Positions 9,851 through 21,978 of a DNA stretch of 60,000 nucleotides are shown here, piece after piece. The stretch covers positions 16,556,001 to 16,616,000 of the forward strand of contig OX485804.1 in NCBI GenBank assembly GCA_950295325.1. Direction: 5' to 3'. The stretch is from Polytrichum commune. Its lineage: Eukaryota > Streptophyta > Polytrichopsida > Polytrichales > Polytrichaceae. The position numbers and the translations under genes were made by a program. Numbering within the stretch: the stretch's first letter is position 1; each line of letters opens with the position of its first letter. The notes under the pieces were generated by a model. That model was not told the DNA's origin and did not search any database. It was given only the letters and a program-made list of their open reading frames with translations.

Positions 9851-10598
9851 TAGAGAAAGAGAATCTTCACTGTGACCTTTTGTATCTTTTACAACTTACA
9901 CCTATTATGAAATTGAAACGACAATCTTCGTGATCCACAAGTATGAGCTAGATGAGAGGATTCCCAATCCAATCCAAATTTCCAATGCCCCAAAATTGTC
10001 CCAAGGTTTGTTCCCAAGCAGCCATGTCGAACCGACCCTTCTCAACACATGGCAATCCGTGCAAGTAGCAAAGATGTATACATGAAGGTTGCTTCTATAT
10101 AGACAAGGATTCACATTGATTAGTATGCCACTGGTGAGGATGACTCAAATACAGAGAAGTGTTGGCAATCACTAACACAGAGGTCAGTGCAAGAACCTTG
10201 GCCCTACAATTATCCGTTGCCATTTTCCGATGTGCTTCACCTAAATAACTCATAGTTTATCAAGATAAATAAACTTAGACAAAGCATCCATGAGGTACAA
10301 TTGTAGCACCTTTCATAACATATTTCCGGCCCCACCCAACTTGGTCACTTAGTTGAATAATGTTATGTTGGGCCCTTAATAACTTCAACATGAATTAAAG
10401 GCAATGAATGTGGAAACCAATTAATACTTATAAGCGAGCTGGTTGATGTTCAAGACTTCAGTAATAATACTGATTATTTTGAAAGAATCTATGGAATATA
10501 CCTCACATTAGTAAAAAGAAAAACCAAAAGATCACAACAAGATCACTAGGATGTTGACCAATTGATTGAAGGGGATTGGGTAGATGAGAAATGAATAA
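9851..10598. other. Dispersed-repeat fragment and unassigned sequence
   Basis: 9851-10000 shares words with the dispersed family at 16.1-16.4 kb ('gaatcttcactgtgacc', 'aattcccaa...tgatccaa'-like). The rest is AT-rich. It contains a small - strand ORF described separately; nothing else is recognised. Confidence 0.4.
10095..10223 (-). CDS. Small ORF with signal-peptide-like start, doubtful
   Basis: A 42-codon ORF reads on the - strand from the ATG at 10221-10223 to a TAG. Residues 9-25 are hydrophobic (KVLALTSVLVIANTSLYL), after a short basic start, as in a signal peptide or membrane anchor. Beyond the stop the adjoining frame stays open to 9905 and contains two Cys. That could mean a spliced or frameshifted small secreted protein, or chance. 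No family is recognised, and the neighbouring MITE would cut off any further 3' exon. It is listed because the hydrophobic start is unusual for this AT-rich region. Confidence 0.15.
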   Translation of the reverse strand: MATDNCRAKVLALTSVLVIANTSLYLSHPHQWHTNQCESLSI

Positions 10599-10873
10599 GG
10601 GCCGGTTCACACGGGTCCCAAAACCCACTCATGTTAGCAAGTCCCAACTTTTAAGCCTCAAGAAACCATTAAAATATGGTTAATTATCATTAATGCCGGA
10701 TCTTGATTATTTTATGCATAATTATTCACGGGGCTTGTGCTGAGTTGGGTCTAGTTTTTTGCTCAACCCAATTCTCAATACAAATCCTAAGCCTCACCTC
10801 CAAAAAGTGTTGCCATGTGGGCATTCATGTCATACTGGGGACTTAGGGCTTGGGATCCCGTGTGAACCGGCCC
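10599..10873. mobile_element. 275-bp Tourist/PIF-Harbinger-like MITE, TAA duplication
   Basis: The left terminus GGGCCGGTTCACACGGG is matched by the right terminus in reverse complement, with one extra A after the GGG. TAA flanks both sides (10596-10598 and 10874-10876). A 3-bp T-A duplication and a GGGCC-type terminus fit PIF/Harbinger. The terminus resembles that of the larger family at 17.4, 19.3 and 21.2 kb (GGGCCGcTTtACAC). Non-coding. Confidence 0.85.
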
Positions 10874-10876
10874 TAA

Positions 10877-13800
10877 GGTAGAGGGTGCTATATCCAACAC
10901 CCCACCCAAAAGTAACACCTATAAACGCCTTAAACCATCCAAATCTTTGTGAAGCAAAGTGAAGATGGATTTGAGAGAAAACCGAGGTGATTGCAGGTAA
11001 ATGCGGGGTCGGTTTTGGGCAAAAGTGGCATTAGATTTGAGCAAGCATTGGAATGTAGCTAAGGGTGGCTTCCTTATATGTGTTTTATTAAGATCTCACA
11101 TGCAAAAGTTATAAGAGCTCAAATTTTTATTGGGTGGAAAGTTGGTTTTAGTGCAAGGGCAATTTGGCATAAGGTGGGGACATCTTAGGAGAAAAAAAGG
11201 TTGGTTTTGGGTGGAAAAAGAGTGTTTTGGGCAAGTGCTAGGACAACTTTGGGAGCCGTTTGTAGTGGAAAAAGTGGGAGTCTAGGGGCACATTCATGGT
11301 GGTAGAGAGGGGGGGGGGAGGCACTTCCTCTTAGATTAAGTATACATATGCAATAACGTAGTAATTGTTTGGGAGCTATTTACGTACAAAATGGATTATA
11401 AGACATGCAATTATTCAAAATAATGGTAAGTTATTGTGATTATTGGCAACCTCGGGGCAATTATAAATTGTTGAATATATTGATTTAATGGTGCACTATA
11501 TTACTTATAGGTGAAAAAAATCCCCAATTTCCCAAAGTCCTTAAAGTTTATGATTGACTACAAGCCTCACAAGAAACACATGCACATAACAAGGAAACAC
11601 AAGCAAATTATAGGGTTCAAGGTTTATGGTTTGAAATCGTAATCAAGCCCGCTACAAAACAACATAGTAGTATATGAATAACAACAATGAATTGCATGTA
11701 CATGCCATAAACAAAAGAATACAAGAACTTTAAAAAAATCATGTTTATTAACATAGTTTAGGGGGCTTCAAAACCATGGTGTAGTTAGAGACCTTGATGT
11801 CATGTTTCAAGACTACCCCATACGTGTTTAAAAGCCATAATTACAAGGTTCCCACATGCCCTATATTATGCATCCGCATAAATATACAAAAGACCCGCCA
11901 AAGCATCTAAAGAAGTCCCCTAGATCTCACATGCCCTCCACTAAGAGATTTTCCACTACAATCAAAGGCGCAGGTCATAAAGTGGTCCATGGTGCACCCA
12001 AGACTTGACGAATCCTCCATTGCAATTGAAATTGATGTCTCAGTCTTCCAAACCTACACATCGGGCACACAACCCATGCCATGCAAGCATATTACACGTC
12101 CCTAGCTACACATATGAACAATAGTTGTACCAGTGCTAAAACTTACAGTTGGAGAGCAAAAGCAATTCTAAATGCAAAATGTATAGTTATGAAACATAGC
12201 CAAACACAAACAAATATAGACAAGTAGGTATTGAAATTTATTGCACCTCCATTCAAAAGGCAAAAATTCCAACTTGTAATAGTATTTAAATTACCTTCAT
12301 CATCTTTGTTAGCTTTTCAACAACAGCTTGTCCAAACAAAATTATTTATGTGTGCGTACATATGTTTCCAAAAAGGTTATCCTATGAGCACCTCAAGTGA
12401 GTCTTGACCCCACAAATCAACTCAGTGAAGTTTTTGCTTTCAGTAAACAAAACAATGCATCTTTCACTTATGGCAAGTTGATCACAATTGTTCATAAAGA
12501 TTTGTGATGGTAATCATATCATTACAAAAAGAAAAAGGATGGTATATATATATGTTGTTGAGATGTGCTGATGATAGAGAGAGAGGGAGAGGTTTTTCTT
12601 GAGTAGTTCTATGCATATTGTCAAGCTTAGTCTTTTCATAAAACATCCTCTTATCATGTAGAGGCCAAACCATTCCTCTACAAATCAATTTACCTTTCGA
12701 AACCCGGGAGGGTGGGTGGGATCACACATTATGACCATACTTTTGCATTACTATCCTCTTACTATAGTCATTGTCTCCTCTTGGTATTTATCTAAGGTTT
12801 TAAAACCTTTAAGTAGTATGTACTACTTAAGTTTTACCTTCTATACTATTTAAGTAGAAAAATGCACTTCATATCCAAGGTTTATACAATCAAGTTCAAA
12901 ATGGTATAAGACATGTTCAAAAATACTTCAAAGTCCTATCGTAAGCCAAAATTTGTTGTGCATTCCTCATATCTACGAAAGACATGAGCATAATGCACCA
13001 ACTATTATTGAAAAAAGATGATACACAAAACCTAAGTGTGCCGTCAAGTTTGTGAAGGGCTTACCTCACCTGTGCCCATGCCACCAACCAAATCCAAAGA
13101 AAGGGTTTGTAACGTACACAAGGTGAATAACAACAAAACCCAATTATTATCTATGTCACACAATTATGTACGGCATAAACATACATTTTGTATCATCGAA
13201 TACCCATATCACCATAGAGTATTCTATGTTCCTTAGCCATTTGAACCTTGTGTAGTCGAAAATAGAGGCAAGTTACATACAACTCCCACTAAGCTTAGTT
13301 TGCACAACTTTCACTAATCCCATAAGTTACTTAGCGTAAACAACTATTGTGGCTTATCATGTGAAAGGAGGTTCTCGTGGCCTCTTTCACTTAATATAGG
13401 ATTAGGTAACTATGCGTGGCCATGGATGGAGAGATCACAATCTATAGTGGATACTCGTTAAGTTAAAACTAACCTAACCCTAAAGTATTCTTACTTTGGG
13501 GTTATATTCAATTACCATGCTGGTTCATTTATGATCAAGGAAAAACAAAGTAGAGAGCTGACTTTTCAAAACTTTTGGAAAGTTCGAACTTCCTCTTTTC
13601 AAAGGCTGAATCCTTCAATATCTTCCTCATTGCAATACAAGGGTGGGTGGGTGGGAATTTCCACAAGACTCTTTCTATCTCTTGTGTATCTTCTTATTTG
13701 TTGACATAATAATTGTTTGCATAATAGATTTGTTTGCAATTATGCCTAGTTGTATGTGTTGTGCAAAAAGAACATGTTACTTCATAACACTTAATTTGCT

Positions 13801-14954
13801 TTAATTTGCTCTTATGTACCTTACTTAGGGTTTTTGCTATCAAATGGTATCCAACAACAAAAATTTTATTTTGACTGTCCCATACCTTGGAAGTAAAATC
13901 ACTTATCTTCATGTTTCACCTCAAAGCACATATAGCTAATCCACCACATGTATGGAGTACTTACAAGGGAAATGTTTCTAGTAACTTCAACCAATAGATA
14001 TGTATAAAATGTCATAAACATGATAAATCATTATATTGAAGGTGTAAAGGGCATGCCTAACATGTGCCCATGCAACCAACCAACAAGCATTTGAGGATTA
14101 GTTACGTACACGAGGTAAATAACAGCAGGACCCAATTGTTATCCATGTTGCACACAATTGAACTACATCAAATGCATTGTAGTATTTCAAATTACAACAC
14201 TCATTGCATAATGACATGTGGGTGTTCAAACATGTTCCTTGGCCATGATTGGGTCTCTCCAAGTAGCATACTCCTCTTGGTAATTAGCCCTAATTTCTCT
14301 CACTTTTAACACGTATCTCCTACTCCAGTGAGTATACACAAAGCCAACCCCACCACACACATGCGTGAATGGTAAAAAATGAGGCTCCCTTTAGGGTTAA
14401 AGGTTTATATTGGAGTTCTCACTTATGGTAAGTTTTTTCAAACCCTATTTTTAACATGGGTTAGAGACATGCGCCACGGCTATAGCTATGGTTATTTTGC
14501 TCCATTCATCTACGTCCTTGTTGCATTTCCATCATGGCAAGTATGACCACTTTCCATGTATGTACATTTAGGATCTCCTGAGCATATAGTCGTCTATTTA
14601 TAAAGACAATTGCTAGGTAGATCAATGTAAAAGTTTACCATCAAATGTTTTAATGACATGGCATTGATCAAGAACAAGAAAGAGACAGAGAGAGAGAGAC
14701 TTAGTTTATAGATATGATAAGTTATGATACAATAAAATATTAAAATATATTTATCCATATTAATATTTTGAAAAAACCAAAAAATATATTTCATAGGACA
14801 CGGCTATATAATACCTTTGAAGAATTTCAAATTTAATTTCGACTTATGATATATTCATTATACACTTTTGATATTGTTATTATATGATAACATAAGCTTA
14901 AAACCCAATACATTTTAATAGTTCCAGCCGGTCCTCTCTAAGATAATATGGGAG
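10877..14954. other. Gene-free AT-rich stretch with a diverged internal duplication
   Basis: No gene recognised. 13045-13245 and 14040-14250 are diverged direct copies, sharing 'tgtgcccatgc', 'gtacac.aggt.aataaca.ca' and 'cccaatt.ttatc.atgt'. A G10-type tract lies near 11310. A short GA microsatellite lies at 12571-12590 and another near 14690. The ORFs here are short and without family resemblance. Confidence 0.4.
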
Positions 14955-14957
14955 TTA

Positions 14958-15482
14958 TGCCCCCTCCCCACCTAACTTTACCAAATAACCAAAGTTTTTC
15001 CTAAAACCTAGGTAAAGCTCCCTCGGTTATAGCGGAGGCATCCGGCTATCCCAATGCACCTACAAGAACTTGCTCTTGAGATTTTCAAGTAGGGTTTACT
15101 TAAGTAGCTTTCACACATGTTCATTGTTTTGATCTACCAAGCAAAATGACATGGTGGATAATTTTTGTCCCATCCCCAAATGCCTTACCACTCATCTATC
15201 TTACCATCAGTTTTTTTGGTGATGAAGCTCCTCGTGCTCTCATAGCTAAGACTAAAAGCAACCAATCACAAGGACATGAGACGACACTTTTAAGGTCCTA
15301 TATTCTTGCCTCATGTCTGGGTACCGATGGGAGAGTCGGTGTTGGAGGCTTAAGACCTCCACTTTTAAGCCATGCCACATCATTTGCCAACTAGGCTCGG
15401 CACTAGATAGTGTTGATGGTGTGAAGGCCGTGTTTTCAAAACCAACTTTTAGGCTCAGCTAAAGTCAGGTGGGGAGGGGGCA
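14958..15482. mobile_element. 525-bp TTA-flanked MITE (PIF/Harbinger-like)
   Basis: The left end TGCCCCCTCCCCACCTAACT and the reverse complement of the right end (TGCCCCCTCCCCACCTGACT) differ at one base. TTA lies directly outside both ends (14955-14957 and 15483-15485). The interior is non-coding. A fragment at about 18219-18365 has a similar end (CCTTCCCACCTGACTTTTAG) and may be a truncated relative. Confidence 0.75.
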
Positions 15483-15485
15483 TTA

Positions 15486-17372
15486 GCGACCCTGGGCTTA
15501 ACGGCAGCCTTGAGATGGTCATAATGTAAAGGAAGCAAATGTCTTGATATATAGCTCAGGGCCGAGAGTTGGTGTGTCGATCTTATGCGACCATGTATGT
15601 TTGTCAGGCATGCATAAATGTGAAAGGGTTGCAAGTACCAAGAAGATTGAAGGCCAGACTGCTGCCAGAATGAACTTTGTGGCATGAGTGCCAAGATGTG
15701 GAGTGGGCAGTGTCTTATTTTCTTTTGACTCTTTGCGATCGTGGATGTTATAGACGCGTTGATCGAATCGATCTAATTCCTTCATGCAAGATTTCTCACG
15801 CCTCCGCTTGTCATAAATTACAAAAAAGACTGCAATTATTTCAAAGGAGCTGCCGCTTCAATGCAGGCTTCCACGAAGGCAACTTATAATGTGGCTTACG
15901 CTTCTTGATTAAACACCTGTATTTGAGTGCACAACAAGGTTTGTAGTGCCAAATGAACACTAACAAATGCGTGTGTTACAGTATGAGAATTGTCTAGTTA
16001 TGTCCTCAAACTATACATATATTGAGACACCATCAATCATAGGGTCAGTGATTAACACTATTGGGCGGGTGTATGTGAGTGTTTAAAGAAGAAGAGAGTC
16101 TTCACTTTGACCTCCTGTACATACCAAGCTTGCATGAAGGTATGTATGTGGATCACTCTGCTTAGTTGAACACCTGTACCCGAGTGGTATATTATATGGC
16201 AAGGATTTGTATTGCAGAATGGACACCAAAAAGACATGCATTAAATTGAGATTCCACTGTGTCCTCAAACTATAGACACTATCAACACAACTGTATGGTC
16301 ACTTGGAGAGAACGGTTCACTTTGACCCCTTTGTAATTTTGCATCTCTACTTCGATTGGGAGACTTGAATTGACGACATGGATGATTCGCATTTGCTAAC
16401 ATGATGAGACAATTCCCAGTTTGATCCAACGATCATGATTGTGGCACATACCTTCACAAAAATAGTTAAACTTTGTTATGGAGAACGATGGTGAATTCCC
16501 TAACATGATCGCTGTGTTCATTCTGGACTTGTAGCATTTACTGGGAGTTTTTCGAACGCGACTTGTCAATTTATTGATAGCTTATGCAACCCTTGCATGT
16601 CCACAAGAGAGAACAATGATCATAAATTCCTTCAGGTGGAAAGGGAGTTTAGGATTGCTTAAAAAACATTAATATTAACCCCATTCTGTAAAAGCCGCAG
16701 CTGGTTTAAACCTGTTAGGTGTAATGTGTGAGCCTTTATGCGGAAAGTCTGCCACTTCTCAAACCCATCAAGCCTTTGGCATTCATTTTACCCATTCGGC
16801 TGTGATGGCATGTAAGTTATTGCTCTTGTTCAGGCCCACTTCAATTGCCTGGGAGCCACTCGACAACCACTGTCCTGTGCACTCTGCAAGAATTTAATAG
16901 CCTCCTTGACTCAGTTTCAGAGCGTAATCGACTCATACTGTGTTCTAGCTTCTGGTCTCACTTAAGCTATATTGTTGCCTGTTTGTCAGCACTTCCAGCT
17001 CCACAGACAGTTATGGCGTTGGATCGGATCTGGAGTTGTCTCATCTGGTGAGGAATTTCAGATCACACAAGGCGTATATTTAATTGACTGTGTGAGGTTC
17101 AGAGTTGAGATGTGGAAGTTATAGGACGTCAAAGTTTTGAAATTTATTATATATCTATATATATATATGTACTCTTGAACTCATCATATAGGTTCCCCCA
17201 ATTGTGTCAACTATTGAGTATAGAATGATGCCTATGTGATCATTTATGAGCACATTGTCCAATCTCATTATGACATGTGCTTTTTTTTTGTATTCATTTT
17301 CAATTCCAAGTCTTGTTATATACCATTGCTAAATTAAGAAGAGTGACCGCACACAAGGTCCACATACGTTAC
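15486..17372. other. Gene-free stretch with two copies of a dispersed repeat
   Basis: About 15895-16130 and 16145-16450 are diverged copies of one another, with shared words such as 'aacacctgtat.tgagtg', 'cctcaaactata', 'cttcactttgacc' and 'aattcccagtttgatccaac'. They are also related to pieces at 18.0, 43.6, 51.4 and 59.2 kb. No gene is recognised. An (AT)n run lies near 17150-17170. Confidence 0.45.
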
Positions 17373-17375
17373 TTA

Positions 17376-17908
17376 GGGCCGCTTTACACCTAGAGGCCGG
17401 GCCAATTTCCCTTGAGGCCGATTGCACAAAATTTCAGCCTTTTTTGAGTTGGAGGCCGGCCTCTACTACACATTATAATAAGATTATACCGGGGGCCAAT
17501 TTTCCCATATGTAAAGGCCCTCGGGCCAAGAAGCCAAGTTGATTCAAAAAAATTAGCCTAATCCAACGGATGTAGCATAATCTAAGATAGAGCCTTTAGA
17601 TTCCACATAATCCAATGGATCTAGTTCACTTTAAAAATTTATACTTTATTTAAGAAGATTTTTATAGTGGAATATGACATTGGCCTCTAGGCCAAGAATT
17701 GGCCTTCCATTTTGGGTGCACCCAATTCAACGAGCTCGGGCCGTGTCATAACATACATTTTTTAATTTAAAAAATCATACCACCAAATCGGCCCGGCCCC
17801 TAGATGTAAAGGGGTTGGGGCTGATTTGAGCCTTTTGACCAATCACAAATGAGGATTTCAAGCCTCTTACACAACGAATTGGCCCGGCCTCTAAGTGTAA
17901 AGCAGCCC
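17376..17908 (-). mobile_element. PIF/Harbinger-like MITE, family A copy 1 (inverted)
   Basis: It starts GGGCCGCTTTACACCTAGAG and ends in the reverse complement of GGGCTGCTTTACACTTAGAG. TTA flanks both sides (17373-17375 and 17909-17911). The interior matches the copies at 19268-19804 and 21204-21978 but in opposite orientation: the arm with 'ttgtgtaagaggcttgaaatcctc' is at the right end here and at the left end there. 533 bp, non-coding. Confidence 0.9.
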
Positions 17909-17911
17909 TTA

Positions 17912-19264
17912 AACTCCAAATTCCACCTTGATAAGAGGCACTCCTTTTCATGGTTTTGTAATGGAATTTCCAAGGAAGGTAACCGGACGTAATTCGGTTC
18001 GTCATCTTAAATAGACACCTATAGTTAGTTGAGCAGTGTGTAGCTAGGTGTGGATCTAAGAATCGACATCAATGAGCGTGGTTACATTGTGTTTCAAAGA
18101 GAATGAACTACATGCTCAAAATATCTTAACTCTTCTACACTCAATAATTAACGTAGTCGTGGGGGGCGGGGCTTATATGATCATACAACGAAAAAGAGAG
18201 CCTTCACTTTTGATAATAGGTAATCCCCCTTCCCACCTGACTTTTAGTAGAATCTCACGTGATGAAAAACCATAACCCGTTAACCACCCTTTAGCCGTGC
18301 ACTAGACGGCCGTCATAATGGTGAAGTGCCATTTCTAAAACCAATCATGGCTCGGCGGCAACTTCAATGCGTGTACGCTTAGTGTAGCCAATGAGAGTCA
18401 ATTGTTAATGTACTCATGAGGTAACCGATTTAGGCGATGTTCTGTATGGAAATGCGGATTACCATGTTCGGTGTAGGGAGAATCTAGTGAACGAGTAGGG
18501 GTTTGGACAACTTTCCACTTTCAAAAATTGTAGGATTTTATCTATAGGGCAGAAAAATATGAAACAACTTGCATTCTTCACGAATCCTTCTCGTCTATCT
18601 TGGGAAATTGTCTCATGATTGTCAGACCAGATCTTCAATGCAAATGAAACACCTTATTCTCATGGGTTATGGTATTTCTACCTTATCTAGCTACCGTCTT
18701 GACAAACTCCAAGTATCTCTACCCTTTGACTAACAAGCCCAGAACTCTTCAAAATGGAGGGCAGCCTTTGCCACCAAAAAGCCTGGATCGATCAAAGGCT
18801 GGGCAACCTTGTTAATCAGCAGCCTGACTGCAATCCGAAAGTGCGAAATTGGCCCACACTTTTGTAAGTTGCACTTCATATCATCATCAGGCCCTCACAC
18901 AGCAGGCCATCATCATCTGAAAGAAATCAGCCTCGTACAGCGTGTGAATTAATAGTGTTGGCGAATGCCACGGCTGTACCCCACACTCTACTACTACTAC
19001 TACTACTACTGAAACTCCCCCATTAACTTAACACTTTCCCTTGGCAATTGAATCTGTTTCAATTTGGTGAAGGAACGACTCTCAAAAACAAAACAATAAA
19101 TCCACTGAGTTCAGAGCAGTGTCCGGGGAGATTTCTGGTGAGCAGAGTCAGTCAAACTCCTAGTGTTTCCAAGTCCAACAGATTACCTTACATGTCGTGC
19201 TCTTTTCATGTTTCCTTTATCAAGTTCAGGCATATTCTACAGATTCCTCTAAAATCATTAGTAA
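17912..19264. other. Gene-free stretch between MITE copies
   Basis: It contains a fragment of the 16-kb dispersed repeat (about 18020-18215, with 'atgctcaaaatat' and 'gagccttcactttt'). A possible truncated relative of the 14958 MITE lies at 18219-18365. A (CTA)7-8 microsatellite spans 18988-19010. No coding region is recognised. Confidence 0.4.
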
Positions 19265-19267
19265 TTA

Positions 19268-19804
19268 GGGCCGCTTTACACCTAGAGGCCGGGCCAATTC
19301 GTTGTGTAAGAGGCTTGAAATCCTCACTTGTGGTTGGCCAAACGGTTGACATTGGTCCCAACCCCTTTACATCTAGAGGCCGGGCCGATTTGGTGATATG
19401 AATTTTTTAATCAAAAAATGCATGGTATGACACGGCCTGAGCTCATTGAATTGGGTGCACCCAAAATGGAAGGCCAATTCTTGGCCTCAAAGCCAATGTC
19501 AAATTTCAATAAACAAAACAAACTTTCTTTATTAAAACATTTAGCGATCCAGATCCATTGGATCATGTGGAAATATGAACAGCTCTATGCTAGATTATGC
19601 TAAATCCGTTGGATTATGCTAGATTTCATTGAATCGGCCTAGCTTCTTGGCCCTAAGGCCTTTACATATGGGAAAATTGGCCTCCATTACAGTCTTATCA
19701 TAATGTGTAGTTGAGGCCGGCCTCCAACCCAAAAGGGGCTGAAATTAATTTCATGCAATCGGCCTCAAGGGGAATTGGCCCGGCCTCTAGGTGTAAAGGA
19801 GCCC
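19268..19804 (+). mobile_element. PIF/Harbinger-like MITE, family A copy 2
   Basis: Both termini are GGGCCGCTTTACACCTAGAG-type. The left flank is TTA and the right flank is TAA. It is 537 bp and can be aligned along its length with copies 1 (inverted) and 3. Translated pieces inside it are shared by all copies and are not genes. Confidence 0.88.
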
Positions 19805-19807
19805 TAA

Positions 19808-20090
19808 GGTTACTCTCAAGTCTTGGACTTCACCAGTTATTTCTGACACTCAACCGGTTCACCTGTAAGTGGCAGGTGGGTCTCTCGTTCATTGGTTTTG
19901 AAATTTAGTGTATCATAATTAAGCTGTGTTCCAAGCGCGCGTCTGGAACGTGTGTTGCAATTTTTGTTTGAATGTGGGGTGCCACAGAAAGGGGATCTGG
20001 CAGCATGTGAAGGGGGACGGCAGCCCAAAGCCTGTTGTTCCTTGCATTCCCTTCGTTCCTATTTGAGCGTCTTATTCCTCGTTATCCTTC
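19808..20090. other. Short spacer between mobile elements
   Basis: About 280 bases with no recognised feature. Confidence 0.3.
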
Positions 20091-20093
20091 TTA

Positions 20094-21200
20094 CGGCCAC
20101 TTCACACAAGAGCCAAGAGCCGTGACCATGACATTGTGAGAGCCCAAAGGAAAGCGTCCAAAGGCCGTCCCAACACACCTCCACAATCATGTAGTGTGGT
20201 CACGGACCCTCAAGTGTAGCGTGAAGTCCTATGTGATCGGTTCCCAAAGGAAAGCGTCCAAAGGCCGTCCCAACACACCTCCACAATCATGTAGTGTGGT
20301 CACGGACCCTCAAGTGTAGCATGAAGTCGTATGTGATCGGTTCCCAAAGGAAAGTGTCCAAAGGCCGTCCCAACACACCTCCACAATCATGTAGTGTGGT
20401 CACGGACCCTCAAGTGTAGCGTGAAGTCGTATGTGATCGGTTCCCAAAGGAAAGTGTCCAAAGGCCGTCCCAACACACCTCCACAATCATGTAGTGTGGT
20501 CACGGACCCTCAAGTGTAGCGTGAAGTCGTATGTGATCGGTTCCCAAAGGAAAGCGTCCAAAGGCCGTCCCAACACACCTCCACAATCATGTAGTGTGGT
20601 CACGGACCCTCAAGTGTAGCGTGAAGTTGTATGTGATCGGTTCCCAAAGGAAAGTGTCCAAAGGCCGTCCCAACACACCTCCACAATCATGTAGTGTGGT
20701 CACGGACCCTCAAGTGTAGCGTGAAGTCGTATATGATCGGTTCCCAAAGGAAAGTGTCCAAAGGCCGTCCCAACACACCTCCACAATCATGTAGTGTGGT
20801 CACGGACCCTCAAGTGTAGCATGAAGTCGTATGTGACCGGTTCCTCAGCCAAATGCTATTTCAACGAATGTTTATTCATGCGGGTCTTCATGTATGATAC
20901 AGTAGAATAAACCGACGGTTGTGAGCGTTCGGAGTGCCATGGTCTCCCGGTTTTGTGGCAGGCCTACCTCAAAGAATTGGTGGTTGAAAATAATTCAAGT
21001 GACCGTGAAACGTGATCCATTCGATGCCATGTAGGAAGGAAGGAATCCGTGTAGACTTTACATCCATCTTGCATTCCCTTACTCCGTTGGTCCCTCAAGT
21101 GTAGTGTGAAGCGAACTTGGACCGGCTCCGCCTTTTCCACCAATGAGAGTGCTTGAAGTTTTATGGTCATGGGCTCTCAGTCTCGTGTGTGAAGTGACCC
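20094..21200. mobile_element. 1.1-kb inverted-repeat element carrying a 100-bp tandem array
   Basis: The left end GGCCACTTCACACAAGAG and the right end in reverse complement (GGTCACTTCACACACGAG) match imperfectly for about 40 bases, up to a shared TGACCAT. The left flank is TTA (20091-20093). The right flank is TCA (21201-21203), which is shared with the next element. Terminus style and 3-bp T-A flank suit a non-autonomous PIF/Harbinger-like element. Most of its length is the tandem array. A further degenerate piece of the unit ('ccctcaagtgtagtgtgaag') lies near the right end. Confidence 0.75.
20143..20842. repeat. Seven head-to-tail copies of an exact 100-bp unit
   Basis: The unit begins CCCAAAGGAAAG and includes GGCCGTCCCAACACACC, TGTAGTGTGGTCACGGACCC and TCAAGTGTAGCGTGAAGTC. 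Copies start at 20143, 20243, 20343, 20443, 20543, 20643 and 20743. They differ by only a few C/T or G/A changes, for example aaagCgtcc or aaagTgtcc. The constant period and near identity imply recent unequal exchange or slippage. Confidence 0.97.
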
Positions 21201-21203
21201 TCA

Positions 21204-21978
21204 GGGCCGCTCTACACCTAGAGGTCGGGCCAATTTGTTGTGTAAGAGGCTTGAAATCCTCACTTGTGATTGGTCAAAAGGCTAAAATCAGCCTCAACCC
21301 CGTTACACCTACATGCCGGGCCGATTTGGTGGTATGAATTTTTTTAATAAAAAAAAATGCATGCTATGACATGGCCCGAGCTCGTTGAATTGGGTGCACC
21401 CAAAATGAAAGGCCAATTCTTGACCTCGGGGCCGATGTCAAATTTCAATTTTTTTCTTTTCTTTAATAAAATAGTATTTTTTCAGGGAACCATATCCATT
21501 GGATTATGTGGAAATATGAACGGCTCTATGCTAGATTATGCTAGATCCGTTGAATTATGCTAGATTTATTGAATCGGCCTAGCGTCTTGGCCTTAACCCT
21601 TATAGGACATATGCTTTCCCGATACCACACCCAAAATATCTCTTAAAATTCATTTTAAGCATGATTAACCAATTAATTTACATAGGCTCTATTCTAAAGA
21701 AGTATAGATCTTGCTAAGGTGCTCGATTTGGCATTCTAAAAACCCCATTTGGTGCAATGAAGTAGAAGTTTTGAACAAGATTCTCCCAAAATAATACCAA
21801 GCCCGTGGGGCAGCATTGTCCTTTAAGGGTTAAGACCTTTACATATGGGAAAATTTGACCCCCATTATAATCTTATCATAATGTGTAGCTGAGGCCGGCC
21901 TCCAACCCAAAAGGGACTGAAATTTCATGCAATCGGCCTCAAGGGGAATTGGCCCGGTCTCTAGGTGTGAAGCGGCCC
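21204..21978 (+). mobile_element. PIF/Harbinger-like MITE, family A copy 3, with nested insertion
   Basis: It starts GGGCCGCTCTACACCTAGAG and ends in the reverse complement of GGGCCGCTTCACACCTAGAG. It has the same orientation as copy 2. The left flank is TCA and the right flank is TTA (21979-21981). It carries a 233-bp element inserted at a TTAA (21593-21833); without it the copy is about 540 bp, like its relatives. Confidence 0.88.
21597..21829. mobile_element. 233-bp TTAA-flanked element nested in family A copy 3
   Basis: The left end CCCTTATAGGACA and the right end in reverse complement (CCCTTAAAGGACA) form the inverted repeat. TTAA lies on both sides (21593-21596 and 21830-21833). Copy 2 reads 'ttggccctaaggccttt' at the same site, so the empty site here would be 'ttggccTTAAgaccttt'. 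A TTAA duplication with a CCC-start terminus fits piggyBac-like (or Kolobok-like) MITEs. Confidence 0.85.

Noticed and set aside
17775-21337. Recurrent ORF pieces (RAALHLEAGPIRCVRGLKSS...) at about 17.8, 19.3 and 21.2 kb
   Set aside because: They are translations of the left/right arm of the same non-coding MITE family in different copies, not a gene family.
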